A DNA stretch of 64,000 nucleotides from contig CM040765.1 of NCBI GenBank assembly GCA_022829145.1, positions 13,727,792-13,791,791 of the forward strand, given 5' to 3'. Below are positions 1-12,954 of the stretch, in pieces. Both the position numbers and the translations under genes were made by a program. A model generated the notes under the pieces. It did not search any database. It was not told where the DNA came from and worked only from the letters and a program-made list of their open reading frames with translations. The DNA comes from Albula goreensis. Taxonomy: Eukaryota > Chordata > Actinopteri > Albuliformes > Albulidae. Within the stretch, counting starts at the first letter, position 1; each line of letters opens with the position of its first letter.

Positions 1-2044
1 ACTATTCTAAATGTCACCTGACAAAGGAATTGTATGACATCAATGTGACCTCCTTTGTCCTCTCCTGAACTGGCAAGGAGTTTGCAGCTATGAGACTGGC
101 TTACAAATATAATAGCACATGTCAGATTGATAGGAAAAGCAATAATTAGGGTCAAAAATTGTTTTGAAGTTTGCTAGAGATGGACTGTACTTTGTCCATG
201 AAAGACTTCTGAGACAAGACCAGTGAACCTTCCATTCTTCTCTCTGAAATAAGGAGGCCTCCCATAGGATGTGTAACCTTGGAACACCAGAAGCAGCAGA
301 ATGGCTGTTATGTTTGTGGAAAACAGGAAGGAAAAGCTATTGATTTTTCGCCCTGCGATCCCACCATAGAACTGTGAGCAAGCCCTAATGACTGCGCCGC
401 TGGGCAGGGGCTCTGCTCTCGGTCTGCACCCCCCTGTTCTGTTTGTCCTGCCTGAGGCCAGACATTGGATTACTGCAGGTCACATGACTCCTTTCCCTCC
501 ACGTCTCCAGCAACATGGGGTCATTGTTTTCACTCTTGCCCTAAAACTGGCACAGGGGGTTAAGTGTAGCCTGTCAATAAAATGAGGATGCCATTTGTGA
601 GAGTGTGTTTTGAGCATATTTTGCATTATGTTTCCACCCTGATGTTTTGTGCATGTTTGGTGCATGCCCTTGGGGTTTGGCAGATGGTTAACATTGGCCC
701 TGTTGCTTTAACAATATTTTACACTTGAGATGAGTTAAATATAGGAGAAAAGTTATCGTGTGGAGAGTCAATATGCTTCTATGCTTGTGAGTCTGCTGAT
801 GATCCGCGGTGGGAATGCAGTCATTAGTGCTTATTTCCAGCAGAGTAGCTGTTAATGCAAACCCACAGGCCCGTCCTCTGCCTCGCTCGCCCTATTGGGA
901 CAGAGATGTGACAGTGTGCAATGTGCAGCACGTCCACCTCCACAAGCAGAACCTTCCCTAATCCGGGGGAAATTCCCAGGGGTATTGCTGGGGGAATGGT
1001 GCATTCTGGGACCTCTCTAGTACACTGTGTTCTAGACGGGGAAAATGTGATATACCCTACTGGTCACAGCCAGAATCTCTCCCCATCCTCCAGACACACG
1101 CTGCCTTTGCATATATATATACCTTTGAATTGCTTAGACAGAAATATGAGAATACATAAAAACACCATTCAGCCTTTATAGGCTACTCATTTGCCTCCAG
1201 TCTATAGAGTGTCCAGCACTGTGTCAAGCCTGGAGCTGAACCTTCCAAATCTCTTCGGTTCTAAAGCATAGCACTGCACCTGACAGGGCTGTTGATAACT
1301 CATTATGTGAAATGAGTCTTTAACCTTCAGTAATTTCCACCTATACCCCTTTAGTTTTGCTGGCAAAACTGAACCTGCAAAATCTTTTGACATTGACTAT
1401 ATTAATCCCTTTTATCATTTTAAAAAACCAGAAGCAAATTCCAAAATCTCCCCTTGTACAATCTGAACTGATTACACGTCATATGTACCCCCACAACTTT
1501 TACATTTAATACAAAAAAAGTTTAGTTTCCCTTTTTCTTCCTCGTACACAAAATATCAATCTACCCTCCTTTTATTTGCATTCAATATACTATACATATA
1601 CTGACCTATATATTCCAGTTTCATGTCACTTTTTTTACTGTTTCAGCAAAATGCCAAGGGTAGGTTCTAATATAGGTTTTACTTCAGCACATTTAAAATT
1701 AGCATCTCTCACTATTTTTTTTAATTAATTGTAAATGGGAAAATGGTAAATTGGAATCTGTTACTATCTATCAAGTATTTATGTGGCTTCTCTGTCATGA
1801 GACAGTGCCTTGTCCATATAGCTCTGACATAGCTCTGAGAATCTCCATGGAAACATTTTCTCTTATCTGGGCTACAGTGATTTATTCCTGTCAAATTGTC
1901 AAAATTAAATTCTTCTATTATAGCTCTTTATCCAGCAAAACTTACTAATTTAATATGTTCCTCTCATACACATGGATAGTTTCACATTATCCATGTATAC
2001 ATGGATAGTGGATTTTACTCACTGTTCGCTGAATATTTAGAAAC
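1..2044. other. upstream flank, no feature recognised
   Basis: No coding exon, RNA gene or repeat family is recognisable on either strand. Open frames are below 90 codons and lack domains. The second half is AT-rich. Confidence 0.5.
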
Positions 2045-2400
2045 TGTCAATTTATACAGCTAGGAATGCACACATTTCCATTATGCTGTTGGATATGTAC
2101 ACATAATCCATTCAGAATGTTGAATAATTACAAAATATCTATTCATACAGCCATGTATTTACATTTTCTTCATTTATGCAGCTGGATATTTACAAATATC
2201 TATTTATACAGATTTCATAATTAATTTATAGCGCGTGAATATTTCTATATTTTACATTTATACAGCCGGACACATAAAACATACATGCATTCACAGAGAA
2301 AGGTCACATCATTTATTTATATAACCAGGTATTTGTGCATTATCGATTTCTATAGCTGTACGTTTACATCTGAATCATTTATATATTGGGATTTTTGCCG
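2045..2400. repeat. old AT-rich minisatellite, ~30-bp period
   Basis: A word like ATTTATACAGCTGGATATTT recurs with TACAG-type cores near 2057, 2148, 2179, 2209, 2263, 2325 and 2354. The gaps are mostly about 30 bp or multiples of it. Divergence is high, so the array is old. Confidence 0.5.
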
Positions 2401-3059
2401 GAATCGCTCCAGTTGATCTCACTCATGCATGATGTAGACACCTTTATTGCCCGCAGCACATCCCAAAAGGGGACATGCTCATGCTCAGCAGTGTGTTTAG
2501 CACAGTTCAGTGAACAGTGTGCACAGTGAATATGAGTGTGTCCTCTCAGTGCATGATGGGATGATAACCAAACGAATCCACTCATCATGACAAATTCATG
2601 ATAAAAACCTACAAGTCTATGTAGTGATAGAATGTAAGTACATACAGTATATTTGAAACTTGGTCGGAGTCAGTATTGATTCAATTATTGTAAAGTTATT
2701 CAGAGTAACCTGTTATAGACATATACATCAGCTATATATTCATTCTGCTATATATAAATAATACTAATTTATTGAATAACTTAATTTAAGGTATTGTTTG
2801 GGTTGGATGTGGCTAGCAAATTGTTTTTTCCCTCCATAAACTTAGAGTAGCAACTCTGCACTGCCTTAGATCCAATGACATCATCAACAGAGCCTTAGAT
2901 CCAGTGACATCATCAGCAAAACAACTATAGATCATCAGCAGTCAGAGGTGGTGTTGGCATTTGCGTGAACAAACAGATCACTTCTTTCCTTTTTTGTCTC
3001 ACAAAGTGAGAACCATGTCGCTCTCAGTGGCGAGAAAAATAACTTTTGTCTTGTTCCTT

Positions 3060-3603
3060 TGCTGTAATTAATTTGCATAAACATAATTATATCGTTTTTT
3101 AGTGTGCACTTCTGTGAGACACATTAATTGTGCAGTTTAGCGGTGGATGGTAATTAGTATCTGTGGGCATGCCTGAGCTCTGTTCTGTTTAAGTATTCTC
3201 CTTCATCTCCCACACTGCAACACCGCCGCTCCTGCCATTTTGGCCCCGTGTGCCTCTATCACGGCTTTGCCATCAAGATCAAACACTGCCCTTCCTCTGA
3301 GAGCATATTCTTTATAAAATCTGTATGCAAATCCGAGAGCAGATTGTGGGGGGAAGAAGAACAGGCGCCAGCTCTTTCTCGGATGCTTTAAATTCATGAC
3401 TCGCCGGCAATTTACATCCAAAGCTACAAACCGCAAACTCTCGGTGGACACGGTCTTTCATCTGTGGGGTACAGAAAACAGCGCGAGTGTGATTATTCCA
3501 GAGTCTGGCCGGGACTGACCAGTGGGGCGTCCCAGGGCAGGGTCTCATTTCATTACCGCCCGCCCCGCGCGTTACTCCGGCGGAGGTGTTACGATAAAAA
3601 ACG
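3060..3603. promoter_or_regulatory. candidate cis-regulatory block with two octamer motifs and a CpG cluster
   Basis: A perfect POU octamer ATTTGCAT lies at 3071-3078 and its reverse form ATGCAAAT at 3325-3332. A CpG-dense stretch follows at 3545-3600. The block is free of recognisable repeats. Conservation is not known, so the regulatory call is an inference from motifs and composition. Confidence 0.25.
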
Positions 3604-3930
3604 CTGGATGAGTGTTAAATATTCAATACCCTAGTCATTTTCAGAGACGCTCAGCGGAGGGGCACAGGTGAGGGCAGGGTGTAGCAGCTCTCTCTGAGCG
3701 TGCAGAGGCCTCTTGGGTTTCAATGGAAGGAGCTGTCACTCACTCAGTGATCACCGGCTCTTCCATGGTGGCAGCCAGGAAGCTGACAGCAGGCCCTTAA
3801 ACCCCCACTCAACCCACCCTGCTGTTTTTCAGTTATACATCACATCCTGTAGTGAACAGTGAGGGGCACAATGATCCAAAAATGTACATTTCAGGGAAAA
3901 GTATGAGTATTACGGCTGTAAAAGTCTTTG

Positions 3931-3951
3931 TTTTTTTTTTTTTTTTTTTTT
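3931..3951. repeat. 21-base poly-T tract
   Basis: An uninterrupted run of T. No retrotransposon body was recognised on either side. Confidence 0.95.
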
Positions 3952-4910
3952 ACTTTCCCCCACAATGATTTCCCACATGCCCAGAGCAGCTATCCTGTTT
4001 GTAAAGCAGCAGATTTTACCTTTCCAGGTAATTCTATGAGCTTTTATATCACCACTCTCAGCTTCCGTTTTATGAGTATTTCTCAATGGACAAATAGAGA
4101 TTCAAACAGTAGACATAGTATCATAAGCTGTGAGATACCCACGTTTGTGTTGAATGGCCCTGCAGTGCAACTGTCTCATAAATGATGGCCCTATATATAT
4201 AAACTGTCCTTTTGAAAGAATTCCAGTCATTTTTCTCAGAAATATCTCTTAAGACTTAAAATGGTGAGCCTTATGAGTCAAGCCCTGGTAATATTGTACA
4301 GTATTATTAATGTTTGACCATAGGTCAATGTCTTTACACCTGGCCTCCATGTTTCTTGGCCTTATATGTGAGGTTCCCCATCACAGAGTTGTGACACTGT
4401 TGCTCTATTCTGTTTCTGAGGTAGTAAAATCCCTCTGATCTATCCAAACCATGAAAGATCCACCAAAGGATACAAATCATAAATAAATCATAAGTAAATA
4501 TGATTCTGTAAGACTCATATGTTTATGAAGGCCTCCACTGACAGGGGTGCATTATTCCTTTTCTGCTAAATAATTGATTTTGTTCATTTACTTACCATTT
4601 ATTTTTCCTTTCACTGTTTATTTTGGTCATGCTCCAAGAGTTAAACACATTAATAATGAAAAGAGAAGAAGTCTGTTGGAGTATTCTCAGAATGAGGTAA
4701 GTGCAGATGCTGTTTTATACAGTAAAGCCCACTGCAGTGTTGAATCTCTCTGGGTCTCAGTTCGCACAGGCCAGACCAGCTCCACAGTCTGCCAAGGAAA
4801 CTTGGAACATATTCTAATTTTCACATTGGTGAGGGAAGAGTAATTCAGTAGTCCTGCTTGAAACAATGAAAAGCACTGGGGGCCCCCAACCCCCTGGTGT
4901 TCTCCACATA

Positions 4911-5300
4911 CCCTCCTGTAAGAGCTTTCAAACAGTACTGAAACACACACCCTCCTGTAAGAGCTTTCAAACAGTACTGAAACACACACCCTCCTGTAAG
5001 AGCTTTCAAACAGTACTGAAACACACACCCTCCTGTAAGAGCTTTCAAACAGTGCTGAAACACACACCCTCCTGTAAGAGCTTTCAAACAGTGCTGAAAC
5101 ACACACCCTCCTGTAAGAGCTTTCAAACAGTACTGAAACACACACCCTCCTGTAAGAGCTTTCAAACAGTACTGAAACACACACCCTCCTGCAAGAGCTT
5201 TAAAATGGTATTGAAACACACACCCTCCTGGGAAAGCTTTAAAACGGTATCAAAACACACAGTCTTCTACAAGAGCTTTAATGCCGTCCTAAAACACACA
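4911..5300. repeat. 39-bp minisatellite, ten units in exact register
   Basis: Units start at 4911, 4950, 4989 and so on to 5262, each exactly 39 bp, beginning CCCTCCTGTAAGAGCTTTCA and ending with an AAACACACA-type word. The first seven are almost identical, differing mainly by an A/G in AGTACTG/AGTGCTG. Units 8-10 are clearly diverged. Because 39 is a multiple of three, frames on both strands stay open across the array, which makes spurious 13-residue-repeat proteins. I do not regard it as coding. Confidence 0.95.
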
Positions 5301-5309
5301 CCCACCTGT

Positions 5310-6536
5310 CTGACATTTTGAATGTCTTTCATGACCTGGACTTACAGCTGTACTTTTCAAAGCATCATGCTGTGACAGCGTGACCATGAAATAAGGTTGC
5401 TGATTGAGCGCGGTTCCTCTGCTGTCTCACAAATAAGGATGAGCATCATGGTCAGCAGGCACTTCGCTACCCTTAGCACCTTGATGGTAAGATCTCGAGA
5501 GGTCCCAAGGCACTTTTTGCTTTAGTGGCTTTGAGCAGCACTTACTGTAGCAGCAATCACTGCAGGAATGAGCCGGCTTAGACGTTGCTCATATTCTCAG
5601 TGGGACATATTTGACACAGTGCCTACAGTTAATGCTTTAATCACCAGAAGGAGTTATCCTTTTGTCTTTAAACTGCCTTTACTGGGTCTGTGCAATTGGT
5701 TGGAAGTGATTGGTTTAATGTTGATTGTTGTGACCTGCGCAGCTTTTATCCGGGTTTGTAGCAGAGGGATATGAGCTGAGTACATGGCTTTTGCAGTTCT
5801 CCAGTGCCACGGGAAAACAGGGAATGATGGTCACCCAGGTCCTGAGCGGCTCACAGTCCCCTGCTGCAGTGCAGAGGGGCCGGGCATTTAAGTTGGCATG
5901 TTCACCATTTTTCGTTTCCGGTAGCTGCTGAATAATTCACCTATGCTGCACATTCCGGGAGTTGTAGGCCCTGTAGAAATGCAGGGGAGTTAATGTTTTA
6001 TGAAAAGCAATTTCCTCTCAACTTTTAAAACAGAACTTTTTTTTAAAAAGAGACTGAAAAAATTTGCAGTGAGTAAAAAAATGTCACTGGCTGACTGAAC
6101 TGTGGTTGAATTATTCAGCCCTTTCAACGTTTTATGATTTTAAAGATTTTTATGTTATGTGAACAACTTTTTCTTGGCGTTCTTTCCCATTTCTGGTTTG
6201 CAGTCAAGTTGATATTAGTAATAAAATAAATAATATCCCTGAACTTAATTATTGATCCTTGGTGAATGCCCTGTGAGAAATTGTGTCCTGGAAACATGCT
6301 TTGATTCAGTGCAGTGTGTGGAATGTAATCTGCATTTCTCACTGACATTTCTTCCTCTTACCAATGATGCATCTGTCCTGGTTTCATCCTCTGAAGGTTA
6401 ACACGATAAGTTCATGTAAGATTGTTTTCAGGAGTGAGCAAACCGGGAGCATTAGACAGCAGAATTGTCTGTCCTACGCGACCCTATTGACAGGCAAGAG
6501 CTTCTCTGTGTGCTTGACCTTTTCACATGCCTTCAG
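5310..6536. other. non-coding; possible regulatory DNA
   Basis: Repeat-free. The part from about 5540 to 6000 is of balanced composition and contains a CATTCCGGGAGTTGTAG-like word of the ZNF143/Staf type (ACTACAATTCC-related on the other strand) at about 5951-5967. No gene was recognised. Confidence 0.35.
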
Positions 6537-6602
6537 GGGAGAGGGAAGGGGCAAAAGACAGAGAGAGGGAGAGAAAGTGAGAGATGAGTGGGAGGGAGAG
6601 GT
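6537..6602. repeat. GA-rich low-complexity tract
   Basis: Purine-rich (GGGAGAG / AGAGAG) run just upstream of the CRE/E-box cluster at 6729-6747. Confidence 0.7.
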
Positions 6603-6728
6603 GAGTGAATTACTGTGTGCACCGTGAAGAGTGGTTCTCCAGTGAGTGAGCAGCAGTTTGCACCTTCCATGAATCATTTAAATTAAAAGAGAGAAAAATT
6701 AAACTGAAGTGAAGCGAAATTCAGTGCC

Positions 6729-6747
6729 TGACGTCACCTGGCATATG
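6729..6747. promoter_or_regulatory. CRE plus two E-boxes
   Basis: A perfect palindromic cAMP response element TGACGTCA lies at 6729-6736. It overlaps the E-box CACCTG at 6735-6740 and is followed by a second E-box, CATATG, at 6742-6747. Such a dense cluster is uncommon by chance. It lies 35 kb upstream of plekha5, so any target is unknown. Confidence 0.35.
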
Positions 6748-7094
6748 GATCACTGCTCTGAATGCCAGCGGCCGACCGAGTCAGAGCCTTTGTGGTTGCT
6801 CATGGGACATAACACATGGAGATATGAGACAGATAAATATTGATCAAAGGTCCGGAGCAGGACTCTCTGGGACCTTGAAACTAGATATACAGTGAGCAGC
6901 TCATGAACCATGCACAGAGGGAAGTAAAAAAAAGATTCTTGCTGCTGATCTCAGTACAGCTGGATGAGAGTATGGGTGCACCACTGATCTCAGCACAGCA
7001 GACTAAAGGTAAGTAAAGCTGTAGAAGCAGGTCACACATTAATGAGTGAAAGCCGGTTGCCTTGGAAACGGGGGATACCTCTCAAATGAGCAGA

Positions 7095-7215
7095 ATTGTG
7101 ATCTAATGGCTACACCGCTGAGCCAGCAGGTTGTGGGTTTAAATTGTGGGTGGAACTCTGGGCCTCAACAAATTGTGAGGCTATCCTTTCCACACTAATG
7201 GGATTTGGGCAACTT
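7095..7215 (+). repeat. tRNA-like SINE fragment
   Basis: An A-box-like TCTAATGGCTACACCGCTGA is followed by the B-box-like GGTTGTGGGTTTAAATT at about 7129-7145, close to tRNA spacing. It lacks the closed acceptor stem of a functional tRNA, so a SINE head is the better reading. Confidence 0.4.
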
Positions 7216-7435
7216 GAGGAATTCAATTAAAAGCTTAGCACCAATGATTATAATTGTATTCTAAACCAGACACTACATCAACACTTCTTATCTCGAAATT
7301 GCTCTTTTTTAAATTTTGGGATCTGGCCTACATGGGGCATTTGTGCCAAAACATAATCATAAATCACAATAAAATTAGATTATCCTAGATAAATTCTGGT
7401 GGGATGGGGGATGTAACATCCACCTCAACCAGATT

Positions 7436-7655
7436 CTGCCCTCCTTAAAGTCTGGCCTAAAAACCCATCACTGCTGAGTTGCGTTTCTATAGGCTCACCT
7501 CCTATAGGTCCATGTTTTATGTTCCTTTGCTCTATGTTTGTATAGATTTCTCCTTTGAGGTTTTTGACACTTTTAATGCATAGTCTTGTAAAACAATTTA
7601 AGTTATAAATGAGAAGTGTATTATTAAGTGTAAAGAAAGCATGCAGGCATTCAGA
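7436..7655 (+). pseudogene. L2-like LINE 3' terminal fragment
   Basis: The sequence encodes SLKSGLKTHHC and a stop, resembling the FK..LKTHLF end of L2-type reverse transcriptases. A T-rich 3' UTR follows and it ends in TAAAACAATTTAAGTTATAA plus an AGTGTATTATTA stretch, which is the usual L2 tail pattern. Only the last ~200 bp of the element remain. Confidence 0.5.
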
Positions 7656-10189
7656 ATGTGGCTCTCTGTCGCAGAGCAGAGCCGTGTCATGCGGCGCTAA
7701 CAGCTCTCCCCAGCATGCACCTGTGTTTCTGCTAATTGGGGTCTGATGACAGCTGCTGACTCATTAGCTCTGCGAAGCTAGTGCTGATCACTTCCAATAC
7801 AGTGTGCAGGCATACGGCTTGTCTGCCTCTGCCCAGAGAAGCTAGCTTTTACACACACAGCTGAACGTGACTGACACCCGCACACACTCAGTTTCCAGCT
7901 ATAGGCTTTAGATCTTTCCTGTCTCGCAAGAATTGTTGGCTCTGACAATGGAAGCTAGAGATTTTTTTTTTGTATCGGCCAACTATATGCAAAATCTGGT
8001 GCAATGATATGAAAAATGATATAAGACTCCTTCAGTCCTGTGGGTTTGTTTTTCCCTTGGTGATTGCAGGTCATTTTTAATTAGCAGAAGATTAAAACTG
8101 GATTAAAACAGGTGATTAGTCTTCTGCGGATAATGACATTGTTCATGTAATGAAGGTTTGAAATGATTGGAGTCTCTGAGACCCTGAGGGCTGCTTCTCC
8201 ACTGCCTGTGGAATAGCATACAGACCCGCTCTTGAGTCAGAGCAGCATTCCTTCACATAAAAATGCATTTCTCTTCCCAGCAATGCTCAGCAAATTAAAA
8301 ATGAAACCTCAGCTGGTATGATCTATGTGCATGGCCTCAAGGAGGGGAAAGTGACCACTGTGCCAGGGGGTGAGTGGAGAGACGGCCACCTCGAAGAAAA
8401 GGCCCAATAAGTCAATAGCTGTTTTATTCACCTCTGGGGTTAATTGAACAGAAAACAACTGAAAAACATCCATCAATCAACACCAGACTGAACAGAGAAT
8501 CCAAAACAGGAGGGCATAAGAAAACAAAAACTCAGAGCCACACCGCCAGCTTCTGCAGTTCTCTTTCTTCCTCCAGAATGGCAGACTGCTGTGCCTTTGT
8601 AAAGGCCATTAAAGCAGCAGTCCACACCAGACCTGACTGCTGATCAGCCTCAAGTGAGCATGTCTAGATGTGAGGCTGCGGCTGTCCAGAGAGGTGTCCA
8701 AAACAACTCTGTATTTGCTCTACAGTGCTGGGCCGCCCTAAGTCTGACTCCATATATATGGAGTTATTTCTGAAACAGCTCAGGTTCCTGCAGTCTTCAC
8801 AGGCTGTGGCTATGGTAGAGAACGGGATCAACCAACAGCCGCAAAGCTAAAGGGACAACCCTCCCTCCATTGAGCCTGGCATCTCACCGTACGTGTATTG
8901 AATATTACCCAGAGTCCACAGCTGTGGGACTCATTTGGCTTCATCACACCAGGAGTTGGGTTGGGCTCAAGCCAACCACGGTTCCCTTGGTTACTGCTGC
9001 ATGTGTTCCTTCCAGCAATATGCTAAACACACAGGCTAACAGCTGTCAACGGTAAGAGATAGGCTAGTGTCCTCCTGAAGTACTAAGTGGGGTGTAGTGA
9101 ATAATGTGTAGATAGACACTGGCTTTTGGGTGAGCGCATTTGGAGGAGTGCATAAGCATTAATTGTAGTAACGTAGATACAGGTGACATAGTGGCCACTC
9201 AAGGGACGAAATCTCTTATTCCACATTGTGGAGAAAAAAGGGGTAAATATCTGAAATAATTAAGATAATTCCAGTATGTGGTAAAGTCTTTTGTCCTTAA
9301 AGCCATTTTTTTGATTTGGATTTCCCTTGTAATGAGAGATCCCTTAAGTGTTCGGTCTTGTACCTTTTCATTCTCTGCCATTATTGTGGTAGTTTGATGA
9401 CAAAATGGAGGAAATTTCTGTGAAAAATAAACATCTCAGTTGATAGTGAAATGCTGCCCCATCCTTTCTCTCAGATGCTTCAGTCTCTGGATGACTGTTC
9501 ACCCTGTGCTAAGTGTTAAAGTCTATAAGCAGTTGAACTTGATCACTTTAAACAGCACCCAGGGTGTTATTTGCTTACTCTGACATAAGGCAGGACTTGG
9601 TCTGCCAGCAGATAACACACCGTAGTATTGCTCTATCAAGGAGTTTACACTTGGATGCCTTATTTAATCCATAAAACTCACCATAAAACGTTTTTGGGCT
9701 GTGAAGCTAAAATGGGATTGTCATAAGTGAAAGGCATACTTCTTATTTTTGATCTTGTCATGCCCTTATTATAATTTGATATACAGAGAACAACAGATGA
9801 GTTTCCAGGAAATGGCATTTTCTAAACCTAACATCACTGTGTTCACGTGATGGTGTAAATATTAGGGTGAATGAGGGTTAACATCAGCGTGTGAATGTGA
9901 GGATTAGTGTATGTCTGAGGGCTAATGTGTATGTGAGTGTGTGTGGGGGTCTGTGTGTGGTTTAGGGAAGGGGTCGGTGATGCTCAACATTGAGGTATGC
10001 TGAGCTGGTAGGGTGCACAGTGTTCCTCTCACTCTCCGTTGAAGGGGAAAGAGACTCATTTCGTCAGTGCTGAGAGATCTGGGTCAGGTTTTAAAATACA
10101 CACACAGGAGCACAGCCTTCATGAACACACTGCTCACACTCTATGCCTGATTCACCATTACTCTCAAGACACCTACACCTCCCCTCCCT
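7656..10189. other. non-coding stretch
   Basis: A purine-rich, transposon-like piece lies at about 8395-8540. The rest shows no coding or RNA signal that I can support. Confidence 0.45.
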
Positions 10190-10322
10190 CCACACACACA
10201 CACACACACCATACACAGACACACCATACATATACATAATTACACACACCTGCAGACACATCATATGCATGCAGGCAATTCACACATTTACATTCAGACA
10301 TTAATCTCATACCCGGGACATA

Positions 10323-10325
<3 letters not shown>

Positions 10326-10359
<34 letters not shown>
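10326..10359. repeat. (AC)17 microsatellite
   Basis: Pure AC dinucleotide run inside a wider CA-rich tract (10190-10385). Confidence 0.95.
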
Positions 10360-10362
<3 letters not shown>

Positions 10363-10385
10363 TACATGCACAAACATGCACACAC

Positions 10386-12341
10386 ATTTGATAATCACAT
10401 CTGTTGTCTTTTCCTCTCTCACTCTGACATACTGGATTTGCCTAAACACTAAGGGCAGCACTTGGATCCCCATTGAAAAACTCCTTCCTTCATTTAATTA
10501 GTATTTCATTTCCGGTTGCTACAGTTATGCAAATGGCAGGAAGAAGAGGCAAGCAGCATCGGTGTCAATGCTGGATTCAGGCAAACAGTGAGCATCAGGT
10601 GTGAGATCCCAGCACTGTCCCTGGGTGCCATGGTGAACAAAGACACTCTCCCTCCATGAGAGCCAGTGGTTTTTGAGAGCACAGCCACAGAACCCTGCTG
10701 TCACACAATGCACTGGACGAGGATGGGAACCTGTAGCACTGCGTACACTGGAGTCAGAAACATGACGATGAAAGAGCATGAGAGCAACTCTGCGGATGAT
10801 CAATAATCAACAACAAAATGACTGTCATCCGTCCCCCTGCAAAGCATGATGTAGTCTGATGAAAGTGTGGAAATATGGGTAAGAAGTTACCACAAATAAA
10901 CAAGACTCCTTGTTTTCAGACTGAAGACAAGGACTGGCTCCAGCACCAGCCTGTCAGGGGTAAATCCTAGGTTGGTGCACTTCTAGCTCCCTCCACCCAC
11001 CCTGGATGCTGGCCGTTACCAGCCTCGAGCTGTGATTGGAGGCACTTTGTGAGGTGTGTGTGGGTAACTGAGGGTTTGCTGCTGGTGAATGAAGCCCTCA
11101 CAATAAAAAGGGAAAAAAGCAGAAAGCTGCCGGGATTGAGGGAGGAAGCCTCGGCGAATTAATCTGCCTCGTTTCCTGGCCGCTCTCCAGCGGGTGTCTC
11201 TCAGCACTGCCTCTGTTTTACATTCTGAGCGCGGAGAGGTGGAGAGGAGCACAGGGGGAGGGGTGCTGCAAAGAGGCCCAGAGCTGAACGCTGCCCGTAA
11301 ATTTACCCCCAGAGAGACGCGCCCCCCCACCACGCACGCTCGCTCGCATGCATACATGTCAACTGTCAGCTGTACACTTACAGATAGCCCAGTGGGTGAA
11401 AATGGTCGATATCCAGGGTTATTTTGACTTAATGCGTTTTTGAGGTGCTGAAACAGAATACAGACCTTTTATGAATTGTATTTGTAGTTTTGTCAATAGG
11501 CACCATAACCTGACAAAAATTACATTAAACGATGAGGCATATATTATGCTTGGATTCCTCTGCTTGTCAATAATGGTCATTTCCTATGACCAGCTGACTC
11601 GTGACACGTGAAGTAGAAGATTGATTTTCACAGTTAAAACTTTAGGCATCCAACACGAAATTAATGATAGACATATTCAGAAAACTCAGAAAATCTCCTA
11701 GAATGTTGCATCTTATCGGCATCTACTGTCGGGCTGTTCTGTAAAATACAGCGTCAGCACTTTGCCCTACAGTTTTTTTTTCTTAATGTGCATATCTAAT
11801 ACATGATTCAAACTATTTCTGAACAATGCCTATAATATTTGAAAATGAGCCCCTGAGAAAGTATTTAATTGGACATGATAGTAGAACTGTATGAAAATGA
11901 ACCCTACGGGAAAGCTTTTAATTGGGCAAAGTGAGTAAATGCAGCCGTGAATGTTTGATTACCTTGCGTCCAACTAGACACATTCCCTGGGTTTTACTTT
12001 TCAAATACATGATTTTTGGCCTCATTAATCAGGAAATGCGGATCTCCAGAACCCAGCTATCTCATGAGCCACTGCTGTTTGGCTTGATTACTGTTCATTC
12101 TCCTCTGCTGTTCATTCTGCTATCTGCTGTCAAAGTGTACAAAAAGCTCTGGATGTTTTATGAATGCTCATGAATTGCCAAGGTCCTCTGTCTCTTCATA
12201 GTTGCTTTTCCATCAGTCAGACCAGCCAGTTCAAGCCAAAGGCTTGATGACCACATTTTCACTGAAAGCCTCATACCAGGCACTGAGACAGCTCGCCATA
12301 TGCTTGTCCACTGTTGGGCTTCAGAAGCGCCAGCACCCCCC
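10386..12341. other. non-coding stretch with a CpG-rich island near 11.1-11.4 kb
   Basis: From 11130 to 11360 CpG density rises (GAGCGCGGAGAGG, GACGCGCC, CGCACGCTCGCTCGC) without a recognisable exon. It could be an orphan CpG island. Nothing else was identified. Confidence 0.35.
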
Positions 12342-12660
12342 TAAATCTGGGGTGGACAAACTTCGTCCTGGAGGGCTGGTGTGTACGCAGCTATTTTTTT
12401 GCTTAAAATTACCCTGGCTCAATTAGCTAATTAGCTGCATATTGACTGATTTACACATCGCCAAACAAGGTAAAATATTAGGTAAAACATTTCATATGTG
12501 GATATGAGAAGAGTCTTTGGCTGTCATTCATAGACTTATCCAGACATTTTTTGAAAATGGGATATCACATCAGTGGCTGGGCTCATTAAATAATTAACAG
12601 CAGAAGTTGGCATGAAATCCAGAAATGGATACTGCCCTCCTTTTCTATCCCTGCTCTAAA
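12342..12660 (+). mobile_element. dispersed ~300-bp MITE family, copy 1
   Basis: The left end has a TGGGGTGGACAAA-like start followed by TCCTGGAGGGCTGGTGTG. The centre has CAATTAGCTAATTAGCTG. The right end has a GAAATCCAGAAATGG block, then a CCCTCC...ATCCCTGCTCTA end that inversely repeats the left. The same order of blocks recurs at 30.5, 44.2 and 60.2 kb. It has no coding capacity and looks like a hAT-type passenger element. Confidence 0.6.
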
Positions 12661-12954
12661 TCCTGCCCAGAAATATCACCTTGCTGTTACTGCCATGCTT
12701 CCTGTAAGGCATTACCGCTAACACTCGTATTTTGATAGAAAGCTCCCTGTATTGATCCTGTGCTTGACCTTGACAATGCCCCTTTACCCCTGCTGGTCCA
12801 ATCATGACCAAGGGGACCAAAACACACCAGCCTGAAGCACTGAAATCCCGAAAGTGGCTGGGGAAAAGTTTGCACTCATTTGCTCCTCTGCTTTTGAGTG
12901 AGCTGAATTTCTTGAATTGCTTCAGCAAATATCCAGCCGAATATATTGGACAAT

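Noticed and set aside
4687..5321. Open frames of 124-165 codons on both strands encoding 13-residue repeats
   Set aside because: They come from the 39-bp minisatellite, whose length is a multiple of three. Frames on both strands are open, so no frame is favoured.
7095..7160. Possible tRNA gene
   Set aside because: A- and B-box-like words are present but no acceptor stem pairing or anticodon arm can be drawn. A SINE fragment fits better.
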